From NCBI RefSeq assembly GCF_013003915.1, contig NZ_JABAIV010000009.1, positions 62,001 through 126,000 on the forward strand: 64,000 nt of DNA. The letters are read 5' to 3'. The notes under the pieces are model-generated. The model made no database searches and was not told where the DNA came from. It was given only the letters and a program-made list of their open reading frames with translations. This stretch comes from Telluria aromaticivorans (GTDB taxonomy: Bacteria > Pseudomonadota > Gammaproteobacteria > Burkholderiales > Burkholderiaceae_D). How positions within the stretch are numbered: position 1 is the first letter of the stretch; each line of letters starts with the position of its first letter. A program made the translations under genes and the position numbers. Positions 26,407 to 37,100 of this stretch are shown in pieces.

Positions 26407-27936
26407 ATGCAGCCAGCCGTAGAATTTCGCAACATCAGCAAGGCCTTCGGGGCTGTGCAGGCGAACGCTGACGTCAGCTTCCCGATCGCCAAGGGCTCGA
26501 TCCACGGTGTGATCGGCGAGAATGGCGCGGGCAAGTCCACCCTCATGAGCATCCTGTACGGCTACTACAATGCCGACAGCGGCCAGCTCTTGATCGACGG
26601 CCAGGAACGCACCATCCGCACCTCGCATGAGGCGATTGCGCTGGGCATCGGCATGGTCCACCAGCACTTCATGCTGGTCGAGAACATGACCGTGCTCGAC
26701 AACGTCATGCTCGGCACCGAGGGCGGGTTCAAGCTGGCTGCCAAGCGCGCCGAAACGGAAAGCGCGCTGCGCGAAATCTGCGCCAAATACCGCCTCGACG
26801 TCGACCCGCTCGCCACCATCCACGATTTGTCGGTGGGCGCCCAGCAGCGCGTCGAGATCCTCAAGCAGATCTACCGCAGCGCCAATATCCTGATCCTGGA
26901 CGAGCCGACCGCCGTGCTCACCGCCCAGGAAACCGCCTCGCTGTTCGAGATCCTGAGACTGTTCAAGGAACAGGGCAAGACCATCATCCTGATCACCCAC
27001 AAGCTGGGCGAGATCATGGAGATCACCGACCAGGTGACGGTGATGCGCGCCGGCCGCGTGGTCGGCGCCGTATCCACGAGCGAGACCTCGAAGGAGCAGC
27101 TGGCCAACATGATGGTCGGCCGCCCGATCGAAGGCAACCTTCCGCGCAAGCCGTACAACCCGGGCGCGCCGGTGCTGCAGGTATCGAACCTCCAGCTCGA
27201 AGACAAACACAAAGTCAGGCTGCTGGCCGACATCGACCTCACCGTGCGCGCCGGCGAAATCGTCGCGATTGCCGGCGTGTCGGGCAACGGCCAGAGCGAA
27301 CTGATGGAAATCCTGTCGGGCATGCGCCTGCCGACTTCGGGCAAGGTCGAATTCCTCGGCAAGGAACTGCCCTACGCGCGCCGTTCGAATGCCGACGGCC
27401 TGCCGGCCGAATTCCGCGAGCTGGGCATCGGCCACGTGCCGGAAGACCGCCTGCGCGACGGCGTCATCAAGGATTTCTCGGTGATGCAGAACACCGTGTT
27501 CGGCTACCAGGACCGCGTCAAGAACAAGCTGGGCCTGTTCGACTTCGACGCCATCGCCAAGCGCTGCGCCCACCTGCTGGAAGCCTTCGACGTGCGTCCA
27601 AAGAACCCGGACCTGCGCATCGGCCTGCTCTCGGGCGGTAACCAGCAGAAGGTCGTGATCGCGCGCGAAGTCTCTGCCGCGCCAAAACTGATGCTGGTCG
27701 GGCAGCCGACCCGCGGCGTCGACATCGGCACCATCGAAAGCATCCACACCCAGTTGCTGCGCCTGCGCGACGAAGGCGTGGCGATCCTGCTGGTCTCGAC
27801 CGAGCTGGAAGAAGTGCGCGCCCTGGCCGATCGCATCGTGGTCGTATCAAGTGGGCGCGTCACCGGCGAATTGAACATCGACGAATTCGACACCACCCGC
27901 ATCGGCCTGCTGATGGGCGGGATGCACAAGTCGTAG
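26407..27936 (+). CDS. nucleoside ABC transporter, double ATPase
   Basis: The 509-residue protein carries two ABC modules, like the ribose and BMP-type importers. The first (about 1-250) has Walker A GENGAGKS, signature LSVGAQQRVEI and Walker B ILILDEPTAVL. The second (about 255-505) has a degenerate Walker A (GVSGNGQSE), signature LSGGNQQKVVIA and a weak Walker B region (MLVGQPTRGVD). ATP hydrolysis is therefore expected mainly at the first module, as usual in this family. The start at 26407 is chosen for homology; upstream ATGs at 26359-26374 exist and no clear ribosome-binding site is seen. Confidence 0.94.
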   Translation: MQPAVEFRNISKAFGAVQANADVSFPIAKGSIHGVIGENGAGKSTLMSILYGYYNADSGQLLIDGQERTIRTSHEAIALGIGMVHQHFMLVENMTVLDNVMLGTEGGFKLAAKRAETESALREICAKYRLDVDPLATIHDLSVGAQQRVEILKQIYRSANILILDEPTAVLTAQETASLFEILRLFKEQGKTIILITHKLGEIMEITDQVTVMRAGRVVGAVSTSETSKEQLANMMVGRPIEGNLPRKPYNPGAPVLQVSNLQLEDKHKVRLLADIDLTVRAGEIVAIAGVSGNGQSELMEILSGMRLPTSGKVEFLGKELPYARRSNADGLPAEFRELGIGHVPEDRLRDGVIKDFSVMQNTVFGYQDRVKNKLGLFDFDAIAKRCAHLLEAFDVRPKNPDLRIGLLSGGNQQKVVIAREVSAAPKLMLVGQPTRGVDIGTIESIHTQLLRLRDEGVAILLVSTELEEVRALADRIVVVSSGRVTGELNIDEFDTTRIGLLMGGMHKS

Positions 27937-27952
27937 TAAAAGACGAACCTTC

Positions 27953-29035
27953 ATGAAAACCACTGAACTCCCACGCTGGGCGACAGGCATCGCCCTGCCC
28001 CTCCTGAACCTGCTGTCGGCGCTGCTGGTGTCGGCGCTCGTCATCCACCTGCTGGGCGAGAGCCCGGTCGAATCGCTGCAGATCCTGTTCAACAGCGCCA
28101 TCGTCAATCCGGAAGGCCTGAGCTATACGCTGTTCTACGCCTCGACCTTCGTGTTCACTGGCCTGGCGGTCTCGGTGGCGATGAAGGCTGGCCTGTTCAA
28201 CATCGGCGCCGAAGGCCAGATGTACCTTGGCGGCCTGGGTCTGACCCTGGCGATGCTCGCTTTTGATGCCACGCTCTCGCCCTGGCTCCTGATCCCGCTG
28301 GCGATGCTGGCCAGCGCCCTGTTCGGCGCCGGCTGGGCCTTCCTGCCCGGCTACCTGCAGGCCAAGCGCGGCAGCCACGTGGTGGTCACCACCATCATGT
28401 TCAATTTCATCGCCGCCAGCCTGATGAACTACCTGATCCTGAAGCTGATTCCCGAGGGCGACCAGAACCCGGCCAGCCGCGTGTTCACCGAAGCCGCGTG
28501 GATGCCGCGCCTGGGCGAATGGTTCCCGGCGCTGGGCGACACCCCGCTGAACATCGGTTTCTTCATGGCGATCGCCGCGCTGGCGATCTACGGCGTCGTG
28601 ATCTCCCGTTCGGCCTGGGGCTACAAGCTGCAGGCTACGGGCCTGAACCAGCACGCGGCCCACTACGCGGGCGTGCGCATCAGCCGCATGATCATCGTTG
28701 CGATGCTGATCTCGGGCGCCCTGGCCGGCCTGGCCGCGGTGAACTCGATCCTCGGCTCGACCCACTACCTGAGCCTGAACTTCCCGGCCGGCGCCGGCTT
28801 CATCGGCATCGCGATCGCCCTGATGGGCCGCCAGCACCCGGTCGGCATCTTCCTGTCCTCGGTGCTGTTCGGCGCCCTGATCCAGGGCGGCTTCGACCTG
28901 TCGCTGGAAAAACCGAACATCCCGCAGGAGACCTTCATTTTCATCCAGGGTTTGATCATCCTGTTCTGCGGCGCGATGGAGAATTTGTACGCGCCGGTGG
29001 TTCTGAAACTGATCAACGCAACACGTAAAGGTTAA
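27953..29035 (+). CDS. nucleoside ABC transporter permease 1
   Basis: This 360-residue BPD_transp_2 family permease has about ten membrane segments and the FNIGAEGQMYLGGL and GFIGIAIALMGRQHPVG motifs typical of BMP-system permeases. It starts 16 nt after the ATPase gene and is followed after 3 nt by the second permease; the two should form a heterodimer in the inner membrane. Confidence 0.94.
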   Translation: MKTTELPRWATGIALPLLNLLSALLVSALVIHLLGESPVESLQILFNSAIVNPEGLSYTLFYASTFVFTGLAVSVAMKAGLFNIGAEGQMYLGGLGLTLAMLAFDATLSPWLLIPLAMLASALFGAGWAFLPGYLQAKRGSHVVVTTIMFNFIAASLMNYLILKLIPEGDQNPASRVFTEAAWMPRLGEWFPALGDTPLNIGFFMAIAALAIYGVVISRSAWGYKLQATGLNQHAAHYAGVRISRMIIVAMLISGALAGLAAVNSILGSTHYLSLNFPAGAGFIGIAIALMGRQHPVGIFLSSVLFGALIQGGFDLSLEKPNIPQETFIFIQGLIILFCGAMENLYAPVVLKLINATRKG

Positions 29036-29038
29036 GCC

Positions 29039-30004
29039 ATGGAAGACTTCCAGTTCGCCAGTATCGTCGTCTCCACGATCCGCAATGCACCGGTCCTGAT
29101 CTTCGCGGCGATGGCCGGCCTGTTCGCCGAACGCAGCGGCGTGATCGACCTCGGCCTCGAGGGCAAGATCCTCGCCTCGGCCTTTGTGTCGGCCGGCGTC
29201 GCCTACTCCTACCAGGACCCGTGGCTCGGCATCGCCGCCGGCATCCTGGCATCGAGCGTGCTCGCGATGGTACAGGCCTTCGTGTCGATCACCCAGCGCG
29301 GCAACCAGCTGGTCGCCGGCATGGCGATCAATATCGCGATGAGCGGCCTGACCTTCGTGGTCGCCCAGTACTTCTTCCAGCAGGGTGGACGCACGCCGGA
29401 GCTGGGCGCGGCGCGCCTGACCGACGTGATCCTGCCCGGCACTGCCGCCGTGGCCGACATCCCCTTCATCGGCTGGTTCTATGGCCACGTGATCGGCGGC
29501 CACTCGGTGCTGGTCTACCTCGCCTTCCTGCTGCTGCCGCTGGTGCACTGGCTGCTCTACCACAGCCGCTTCGGCCTGCGCCTGCGCGCCTGCGGCGAGA
29601 ACCCGCATGCGGCCGACGCGGCCGGCGTGTCGGTACAGCAGACCCGCTACACGGCCATGCTGATCGCCGGCGTGCTGTGCTCGTTCTCGGGCGCCTACCT
29701 GTCGATCGTCCAGAGCGGCTTCTTCCTGCGCGACATGTCGGCCGGCGCCGGCTACCTGGCGCTGACGGCCATGGTGTTCGGTAACTGGCGTCCGCTGCAC
29801 ACGGTGCTGGGCTGCCTGATGTTCGGCTTCTTCGGCGCGGTCCAGATCCAGATCGAAGGCGTGGACCTGCCGGTGGTCGGCCGCATCCCTGGTTCGCTGA
29901 TCCAGATGATCCCGTACGTGCTGACCGTGATCGTGCTGGCAGGCCTGATGGCCAAGTCGGTGGCGCCGAAAGCGCTGGGACGTCCGTTCGTCAAATCGCG
30001 CTAA
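29039..30004 (+). CDS. nucleoside ABC transporter permease 2
   Basis: This 321-residue BPD_transp_2 permease has IDLGLEGKILASAFVSAG near the start, RACGENPHAADAAGVSV in the coupling region and AGAGYLALTAMVFGNWRP near the C-terminus. It is the last gene of the importer operon and is followed by a strong terminator at 30024. Confidence 0.94.
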   Translation: MEDFQFASIVVSTIRNAPVLIFAAMAGLFAERSGVIDLGLEGKILASAFVSAGVAYSYQDPWLGIAAGILASSVLAMVQAFVSITQRGNQLVAGMAINIAMSGLTFVVAQYFFQQGGRTPELGAARLTDVILPGTAAVADIPFIGWFYGHVIGGHSVLVYLAFLLLPLVHWLLYHSRFGLRLRACGENPHAADAAGVSVQQTRYTAMLIAGVLCSFSGAYLSIVQSGFFLRDMSAGAGYLALTAMVFGNWRPLHTVLGCLMFGFFGAVQIQIEGVDLPVVGRIPGSLIQMIPYVLTVIVLAGLMAKSVAPKALGRPFVKSR

Positions 30005-30023
30005 GCGCCCTGTGACGAATCGA

Positions 30024-30060
30024 GGGGACAATGCCGGCGGCATTGTCCCCTTTGTTTTTT
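30024..30060 (+). terminator. Rho-independent terminator of the importer operon
   Basis: GGGGACAATGCC pairs perfectly with GGCATTGTCCCC over a 3-nt loop and is followed by TTTGTTTTTT. It abuts the stop of the convergent MipA gene. Confidence 0.95.
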
Positions 30061-30919
30061 ACAGGGCCGGATCCAGGGTCTCCCCGCCCCTGGCCCGCGC
30101 GCTAGAGCGCTTGAAGGTCCACAGCACCCCCACTCCCCCTGACACCCCGCTGTCTTTCACATGCAGCGGACTGTCCCGGTTCGCCGCCCCCTTGTAACTC
30201 TCGTAGCGCAGGTAGCCGAACACGCGCAGGTCGTCGTTCAGGCGGCGCGTGCCGAACAGCCCCAGGCGCGTCAGGAGCAGGCCCGCATCCGCCGCGTACG
30301 CGGGTCGCGATGCTGTCGCGAACTGCGGCGCCACTTCATAGAAATGCCGGTTGATCTTGCTGTCGCCCAGCACGACCGACAGATTCCCTTCCAGCGACCA
30401 CAGGCCGCGCTCGCCGGCCAGTTCATAGGCCAGGCGCGGCTCGAAGGTATAACCCCGGTTGTGCAGGCCGCCCCGCGCCTCGATGACGGCACGCAGCGGC
30501 AGTTCGGCGCGCAGGCTGCGGTTGCCGCCCAGATCCGCCAGCTTCAGCTTCAAGCGCGGCCCGAACTCCAGCAGCGGCCCCAGGTCGGGCATGCCGTCGC
30601 GCTCGTCGACGTCGTCGGAGTCCGAGGGCAGCGCACCGGCGAAGCCGACGTCGAGTTCGACCCGGTCGCTGCGGAACAGCCGCGCCGCGATGCCGGAGCG
30701 GTCGGCCCGCAGGACCTGGCCGCGGTAGACGACGTTGGGAAACACCAGCAGCCGTGTTTCACGGTCGTCGGCGCCGGGATAGGCGGGGGTGGAGATGCCG
30801 GCGGCGCCAAGGCCGATTTCCCAGAGCGGCAGGCCGCGTTCGGGGTCGGACTGGGCAGTGGCGGCGGTGGAGACGAGGAGGCAGGCGGCGCAGCAGGCGG
30901 CGTTGAGGAGGCTGGTCAT
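30059..30919 (-). CDS. MipA/OmpV-family outer-membrane protein
   Basis: The 286-residue protein has a signal peptide (about 1-24, ending ATAQ) and then the MipA/OmpV pattern: PLWEIGLGAAGISTPAYPGADD, a run of amphipathic beta strands and a C-terminal GGVGVLWTF strand before a short polar tail. The family is outer-membrane barrels or scaffolding proteins of mixed function. It sits between the nucleoside importer and secreted nuclease genes, so a channel role in nucleoside passage is conceivable but unproven. The start at 30919 begins the signal peptide. Confidence 0.85.
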   Translation of the reverse strand: MTSLLNAACCAACLLVSTAATAQSDPERGLPLWEIGLGAAGISTPAYPGADDRETRLLVFPNVVYRGQVLRADRSGIAARLFRSDRVELDVGFAGALPSDSDDVDERDGMPDLGPLLEFGPRLKLKLADLGGNRSLRAELPLRAVIEARGGLHNRGYTFEPRLAYELAGERGLWSLEGNLSVVLGDSKINRHFYEVAPQFATASRPAYAADAGLLLTRLGLFGTRRLNDDLRVFGYLRYESYKGAANRDSPLHVKDSGVSGGVGVLWTFKRSSARARGGETLDPAL

Positions 30920-31073
30920 GGTGGGCTGGAGAGGAATCGGGATGAGCCGGATTCTATCCAAGACCGGGGATAAGACGCGCCGCGGACGCCGAATACTGAC
31001 GGCGGTCAAATCAACTGCGTGCCCATAAACGTCATCCCGGCTGTGGGCCCATGCCGGTCAAGTGGTGAGAACC

Positions 31074-31180
31074 GTAGCGTGGGCGGGTTCTCCGCCCACG
31101 CGGCGATAGTTAGCGCGGGATAACCGCATTGCGTCCGTGCTACCGATGGTTGAACGCGTGGGCAAGCGGCTGAAGCCGGG
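31074..31180. repeat. GTAGGGTGGGC-family palindromic repeat, degenerate copy E
   Basis: The left arm GTAGCGTGGGCGGGTTCTC then CCGCCCACGCGGCGATAG is recognisable. The right arm has GGTTGAACGCGTGGGC but has lost the final CCCACCCTAC. It mixes the two inner-arm subtypes and looks like a decayed copy. Confidence 0.65.
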
Positions 31181-31222
31181 AGTGATAACTACGCCAGCGG
31201 CACGAAGCCACTCGTAACGCTA

Positions 31223-32284
31223 TCAACCCTTCTCCGGCCAGATCGCCTGCAACAACGCCGCCAGGTTATACCCGCCCTTGATCAATTGCTGCTTGGCGAT
31301 CTCGGAGCTTGGCACCGGGTAGTTGGCCGGCACTTCCAGCGCGAAGGTGTAATAGGTCTCGCCCTTCTTGCTGGTTTGCGGAACCAGCTTGCCCGGCACG
31401 ACCCCGTCAAACGCCTGCTTGGCCACGAACAGCGAATGGTTGGCCCAGGCATACGGCACGACGATCGGGTCGCCTTCGATCTTCGGGATGTTCATGTTGC
31501 CGCCGATGACCTTGGTGGCGAACTGGTCAGCCGTCTTGGTCTGGATACGGCGGAAGGCATAGTCGACCGTGGTGCTGTCCCAGTACGAGTGGAAAGGCTT
31601 GGTCAGGGCCTTCGGAACGCCTTCGCGCACCGGCATTGGCTCTCCGGGGCCGATCAGCCCATCGGCCAGCGAGGTGATCCTGGCATCGTCCAGCAGCAGG
31701 TTGTTGCTGCCGCGCGAATCGAAGATCGCCACTTCGTTGACGTCGGCCTGGTTGGCCGGCACCACGAACTTGCTGTCCTTGCCGACATAGGCTGCGCCCA
31801 CGTGCAGCGGCTGGTGGATGTCGCCGGCAAAGTGGGCGATCAGGATCAGCGCCTGGCGCCTGGTGAACTTGTGCGGGTTCAGTTCCGGGTCGGTCTTGCC
31901 CTGCAGGACCGCGATGCACTGGCGCAGCGTCTGGACGATGTCGACGCCGGTGCGGCCCACGCCGTGGTCATCGTAGTGGTCCTGCTGGAACGGCACGTTG
32001 GTGTAGTGGTATTTGTCGTGCTGCGGGTTGCCGTGGACGTACTCGACCATCTCAGCGGTCTGCTCGCCGCAATAGGTGCCCTTGACGCAATCGGCCCAGT
32101 TGGCGACCAGTTCGAGCGACTCACCCGGCTTGAGCAGCAGGGCAATTTCTTTCTGCGCCTTGGTGCCCTTGAGCAGCTTGTCGGCGATGGCGCCGATCGC
32201 CTTGTGGCCGTCGCGGCCCCAGGCCATGGCGTCGAAGGATGCGAATGCGCCCGTCAGCGCGAGTACGACTGCTAGTTTCTTCAT
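31223..32284 (-). CDS. secreted S1/P1-type nuclease
   Basis: The 353-residue protein has a signal peptide (about 1-21, cut before Trp22). In S1/P1 nucleases the new N-terminal Trp is itself a Zn ligand, as here (AWGRDGHKAIG, with His27). Further metal ligands are in LVANWADCV, YHYTNVP, and LILIAHFAGDIHQPLHVG. These enzymes degrade single-stranded DNA and RNA to 5'-mononucleotides and can remove 3'-phosphates. The 5'-nucleotidase gene lies just upstream on the same strand (26 nt), so the two act in sequence in the periplasm or outside. Confidence 0.94.
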   Translation of the reverse strand: MKKLAVVLALTGAFASFDAMAWGRDGHKAIGAIADKLLKGTKAQKEIALLLKPGESLELVANWADCVKGTYCGEQTAEMVEYVHGNPQHDKYHYTNVPFQQDHYDDHGVGRTGVDIVQTLRQCIAVLQGKTDPELNPHKFTRRQALILIAHFAGDIHQPLHVGAAYVGKDSKFVVPANQADVNEVAIFDSRGSNNLLLDDARITSLADGLIGPGEPMPVREGVPKALTKPFHSYWDSTTVDYAFRRIQTKTADQFATKVIGGNMNIPKIEGDPIVVPYAWANHSLFVAKQAFDGVVPGKLVPQTSKKGETYYTFALEVPANYPVPSSEIAKQQLIKGGYNLAALLQAIWPEKG

Positions 32285-32310
32285 GGTCTTTCCTCGTTGG
32301 ACAGTTCTGC

Positions 32311-34014
32311 TTACTTGATCTTCACAATGCGCGGCGCGGCCGGCGCCAGCGAGGCACCCTGCCCTTCGCTGGCGCGCAAGAATTCGGTGAACGCGTCGAG
32401 GTCGAGCATGCCGGTTTCCAGGCGGTTCGTGCCCTTGGCGAATTCGGGGAAGTTGTCGCCGCCTTCGGCCAAGAAGTTGTTGGCCACGATGCGGTACCTC
32501 TTGCCATCTTCCAGCGGCGCGCCGTTAATGCGGATGCTGCCCGGGACCACACGGCTGCCAACCGGACGCTTCTCGTCCCACTGGTAGCTGAAACCGTTCG
32601 AGACCTGCAGGATCGATGGCGACGACGATTCCGGGCGCGCCCACTGCTGCTCGAGCAGGCTGCGGATCTGGGCGCCGCTCAGGTCCATCACCACCAGGGT
32701 ATTGCCGAACGGGAGCACAGCCTGGGTCTGGCCAAAGGCTGCGACGTTGTTCTCGCCGGCTTCCAGGTCCTTGCGGATGCCGCCCTCGTTCATGAAGCCG
32801 ACCTGGACGCCGAGGTTGCGCGTAGCGGCCAGCACCGCATCGGCAATCGTGCTGCCCAGCACCGATTCGCCGGCATCGTTCTTCTTGCGCAGCACCGGCG
32901 CCGCCGCCAGGCGCGCCACCGGGCGCGTCAGGGCCGCGCGGCTGCGCTCCTTGAGCGAGGCGATGAATGCCGCCATCTTCGGGTCGGCCGGGAAGTCGCC
33001 GGGTTTGAGCACCACGTTCTGTACCTGCAGGTCGGTAACGGTGTCGGTCGCGGCATCGACCTTCATGGCGATACGGGTCGCCAGGTGGCCGTAGGAGCCG
33101 GCCTGGGTCACGGTGCGGCCCTCGACCTGGCACAAATAGCCCTGGTGCGAGTGGCCGGAAATGACCAGGCGGACCGCCGGGTCGAGCTTTTTGACGAGGT
33201 CGACCAGCGGGCCTTTCAGGTTGGTGCAACCCGGGCTCATCGGGTTGTCCTTGGTGGTGCCGCCTTCGTGCACCAGCGCGACGATGACGTCGGCGCCCTG
33301 CGCGCGCATGGCAGGAATGGCGCGGTTGATTGCCTCGGCTTCGTCGCCGAATTTCAGGCCGGCGATACCCGAGGCCATGACGACCGACCGGGTGTCCTGC
33401 AGCACGACGCCGACCAGGCCGACCTTCACGCCTTTCACGGTCTCGATCTTGAAACCCGGGATGAAGGGCTGGCCGGTGGCGCTGTCGACCACGTTGGCGG
33501 CCAGGTAGGTGAACTTCGCCCCGCCGTAGTTCGGTCCCATCTGGCAGGCCTTGGTCGGGCGTACCGAGTCGCAGCCGCCGTTCTGCTGGCGCAGCAGTTC
33601 CTTGCGGCCGGCATCGAATTCGTGGTTGCCGACCGCGCTCGCGCGCAGTCCCATCATATTCATGGCTTCGATGGTCGGCTCGTCGGCCCACAGCGAAGAC
33701 ATCGCCGGGCTGGCGCCCACCAGGTCGCCGGCGGAGACGAACAGCAGGTCCTTGTCTTCCTTGCGCCAGGCCTGCAGCGCCGCGGCCACGGCTTCGGCGC
33801 CGCCGGCGCGGATCGCCGAGGTCTTGGCGCCGTCGGCGCCGGTCGGCGTGTAGCGGCTCGGCTCGAGGTTGCCGTGGAAATCGTTGATGGCGACGATGTT
33901 GATGGTCACCGGCTCGCGGCTGGAGGTGGCGGCGCAGCCAGCGAAGGCCAGGGATACTGCGAGCGCCAGCGCGGCGCGGGAAAGGCGTGCCGGGGCACGA
34001 AGGGAAACGGTCAT
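32311..34014 (-). CDS. secreted 5'-nucleotidase / metallophosphatase (UshA-like)
   Basis: The 567-residue protein has an N-terminal export signal with Cys27 in AFAGC, possibly lipidated though Phe at -3 is unusual. The calcineurin-like catalytic domain (about 36-340) has AINDFHGN, SAGDLVG, GNHEFDAG and SGHSHQGY. The 5'-nucleotidase C-terminal domain (about 375-545) has NEGGIRKDL and VVMDLSGAQI. It removes phosphate from nucleotides so that nucleosides can be imported. It follows the TonB receptor gene on the same strand after a terminator. Confidence 0.94.
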   Translation of the reverse strand: MTVSLRAPARLSRAALALAVSLAFAGCAATSSREPVTINIVAINDFHGNLEPSRYTPTGADGAKTSAIRAGGAEAVAAALQAWRKEDKDLLFVSAGDLVGASPAMSSLWADEPTIEAMNMMGLRASAVGNHEFDAGRKELLRQQNGGCDSVRPTKACQMGPNYGGAKFTYLAANVVDSATGQPFIPGFKIETVKGVKVGLVGVVLQDTRSVVMASGIAGLKFGDEAEAINRAIPAMRAQGADVIVALVHEGGTTKDNPMSPGCTNLKGPLVDLVKKLDPAVRLVISGHSHQGYLCQVEGRTVTQAGSYGHLATRIAMKVDAATDTVTDLQVQNVVLKPGDFPADPKMAAFIASLKERSRAALTRPVARLAAAPVLRKKNDAGESVLGSTIADAVLAATRNLGVQVGFMNEGGIRKDLEAGENNVAAFGQTQAVLPFGNTLVVMDLSGAQIRSLLEQQWARPESSSPSILQVSNGFSYQWDEKRPVGSRVVPGSIRINGAPLEDGKRYRIVANNFLAEGGDNFPEFAKGTNRLETGMLDLDAFTEFLRASEGQGASLAPAAPRIVKIK

Positions 34015-34124
34015 GGACTATTCTCGATCAGGGACGGGAGGCCGGCTGCGGCCCTCGGCATTATTGCATGGGCCAGCAGGGGCCGGCCATCTTTACAGGC
34101 GCGAAAAACGCCCCCTGCACCCAT

Positions 34125-34154
34125 AAAAAAACGGCCAGTGTCGCCACTGGCCGT
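34125..34154 (-). terminator. Rho-independent terminator of the TonB receptor gene
   Basis: On the minus strand ACGGCCAGTG pairs with CACTGGCCGT over a 4-nt loop and is followed by a run of seven Ts. It starts about 30 nt after the receptor stop. Confidence 0.92.
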
Positions 34155-34182
34155 TCTTCACATCATGCTACGAATCCGGTGC

Positions 34183-37100
34183 TTAGAATTCGTACTTGAC
34201 GGTTGCCTGGATGGCCCACTGCGATTCGCCTTTGGCCTGGCGAACGTCGAGGTCTTCCACGTTGTTACGCACTGCGTAGACGTACTTGCCAGCAGCATTC
34301 AGGCCGACGTAGTCGACGAAGCTGCGTGCCTGCGCGCCGGCGGACTGGAAGCCCACTTCTTCGATACGGCCCCACTTCTTGTTCAGCAGGTTGCCGAAGT
34401 TCAGGATGTCGAGCGAGAAGCTGGCCTTGTGCTTGGCCATGAAGCCAGGGATTTCCTGGGTGATCTTCACGTCGAAGCTGTTGGTCCATGGCGAGAAGGC
34501 GCTGTTACGCTCCACGACGCCACCCTTTGCATTGCGCAGGGCCTTGTTCGACTCGACGATGTCCCAGAACTTGGTCTCGTTGGCCTTGTTGGTCGCGGTG
34601 TCGCCGAAGAACACGACTTCGCCCGAACCGACGCCCGACGGGATGTACATCAAGTCATTGCCTGCCAGGCCATCGCCGTTCAGGTCGTTGTTGATGGTCC
34701 AGCTGTACGGCTTGCCCTCACGGCCTTCATAGAAGACGCCGAGGCGGGTGCGGTAGTTGCCGAAGAAGCGGTTCTCCCACGACAGACGGGCGTTGATACG
34801 GTCTTTCACCAGGTACGACGAGTTGGCGGCAACTTCTTCGTTCGGGTTGAAGACCGAGCGGCCCGACCAGCTCGAGTTCGAGGTCGACGAGGTCAGCGGC
34901 GAGACTTCGGTCGCGTTGGTGTGCGAGTAAGCCACCGACCAGCCGAAGCCCTTGCGGGTCGGGCTCGTCACGGACAGGGTCACGACCTGGGCATCGCCCT
35001 TGTCGGTACGCTGGGCCACCAGCACGCGGTCGTAGCTCAGGTTCGACAGCGCCTTGGCGGTGTTCTGGCAACCGGTCGCCGTACCCGCCGCGTTGTTGGT
35101 GAAGGTGTAGCAGCTGGCGTTCAGGCCGTTGGCGTTGTAGTACAGCGCGCGGCCATCGGTACCGGTGCGGGTCGGTGCGCCCAGGTTCAGGTGCTGGTAG
35201 AAGATCGCGTCCTTGTTCTGGGTTGCCAGCAGCTCGGCGCCGAAGACCAGGCCGTTCCATGGCAGCTCATGCTCGAATGCCAGGTTGGCTTTCCAGATCG
35301 ACGGCTGCTTCAGGTCCGGCGACAGGATGTCGACGTTGGCTGCAGGGGTCGAGCCGGTGACGGTACGCTGGGCGTTCACGTCCGGGGTGAACAGGCCGTC
35401 GGTGTTCGGGCAGCGGGTTGCACCCGAACCCGAGCAGGTGATGCTGCGGGTTGCCGCGCCCGGGTTCGAGAACGGGTTCGACATCCACACGGTCGCCGCG
35501 GCGCCCTGGAACAGGCCGGCGCCACCGCGCAGCTGCATCGGACGTGCCGAGTCGAACTTGTAGTTGAAGCCGACGCGCGGCTGCCACAGCTTGTTGCCGT
35601 CGAAGGTACGGGTGTTGTCGAGGCTGTAGCCACCGGTCTGGCGCAGGAAGGTCGCGGCATTGCCGGCGACGGTCGGCTGGGCCACGGCCGCGTTGCGCAG
35701 CGGGTTGTTGTCGACATTGGTCAGGTCGACGCGCACGCCCGCGCTGACGGTCAGGTTCTTGTTAACCGACCAGTTATCCTGCAGGAAGAAACCGGTGTTC
35801 TTCATGGTGAACTGGGCAATCGCGTTGCTCAGCGAACCGCCGGCGACCGGCAGCTGCACGGTGTACGACGACGGACGGCCGCGCGAGAAGTTCTCGTAGA
35901 TCGCAGCATCGATCTGGGCCGAGGTCGCGGTAGCGCAGTTGACCGCGCCGGCAGCCGATGCGCCAGGCACGTTGGCGTAGGTGAAGTTGTTATCGCACTG
36001 GAAGGTGTAGTTGCCGTACACGTTCTGCAGGAAGGCGTTGTAGACCTCGTTCGAGGTGTAGTCCGCACCGACCTTGAACTCGTGGTCGCCCCACAGGTAG
36101 TTGGCGCCGGCATAGATGTCGAGGGTCTTGGTGCCCAGCACGTTGTTGTGGCGGCTGCTCTCGGTACCGCTGTTCAGGAAGCGGGTGCCGGTGCGGGTGC
36201 CGCTTGGGGCATCCGATGGCAGCGCGCCGGTGAACGAGAACGACATGGTCGGCAGGGTCGCGTTGTTGACCGGGACCGAATCATAGTCGCGCTGCGAGAC
36301 CTTGAACTCGGTCGAGAAGTTCTGGGTCCAGTCCGAGAACACCTGGCCGACCAGGGTTTCGATGGTCTTGTCCTGGTTGTAGAACTGCGAGCTCAGCGCC
36401 ACGCCGCTCTGCGAGAAGCCTGGGAAGATCGGCTCGTTCTGGGAGGTCTTCGAGTAGCGCAGGCTGGCGCGATGATCGTCGCTGATGTTCCAGTCGAACT
36501 TGACCATGCGCTCTTCGACCTTCATCTTGGTGCCGGCCGGGACGCCGGTGCTGCCGAGGTCGAAGTTGTAGCGGTTCTTGGCGATGTCGGTCAGGCGTGC
36601 GATCTGGTTCGGGCTGATGCCGACGGTGGTGCCGGCGCCGGAGCCGATGGCGCCGAATTCAGGGGCGCTGCGGCTGCTTTCGTAGTTTTCGGCCAGGGCG
36701 AAGAAGAACAGCTTGTCCTGGACCAGCGGGCCGCTGACCCACAGGCCCTTGGTGTTGTCCTTGAAGTCAGGCGCGTCGACATAGGCGTCGGTCGAGCGGT
36801 TGTAGCGCTTGCCGACCAGGCGGTCGTCGCGAGTCACGTAGTAGGCGCCGCCGTGGTACTGGTTGGTACCCGATTTGGTGACGGCGTTGATGTTGGCGCC
36901 GGTGTAGCCGCGCTGGGTCACGTCGTAGTTGGCGACGTTGACCTGCACCGAGGCGATGGCTTCCATCGAGATCGGCTGGCGGGCGGTCGGGCTGCCGTTG
37001 GCTTCCAGGCCGAAAGTGTCGTTGATGGCCACGCCGTCGATGGTCATCGAGTTGTAGCGCGAGTTCTGGCCGGCCACGGACATTTCGCCGCGGTCCTTGT

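Noticed and set aside
27860..30043. A 727-codon open frame on the minus strand
   Set aside because: It is the antisense shadow of the two ABC permease genes; His/Arg/Gln-rich and without any fold pattern.
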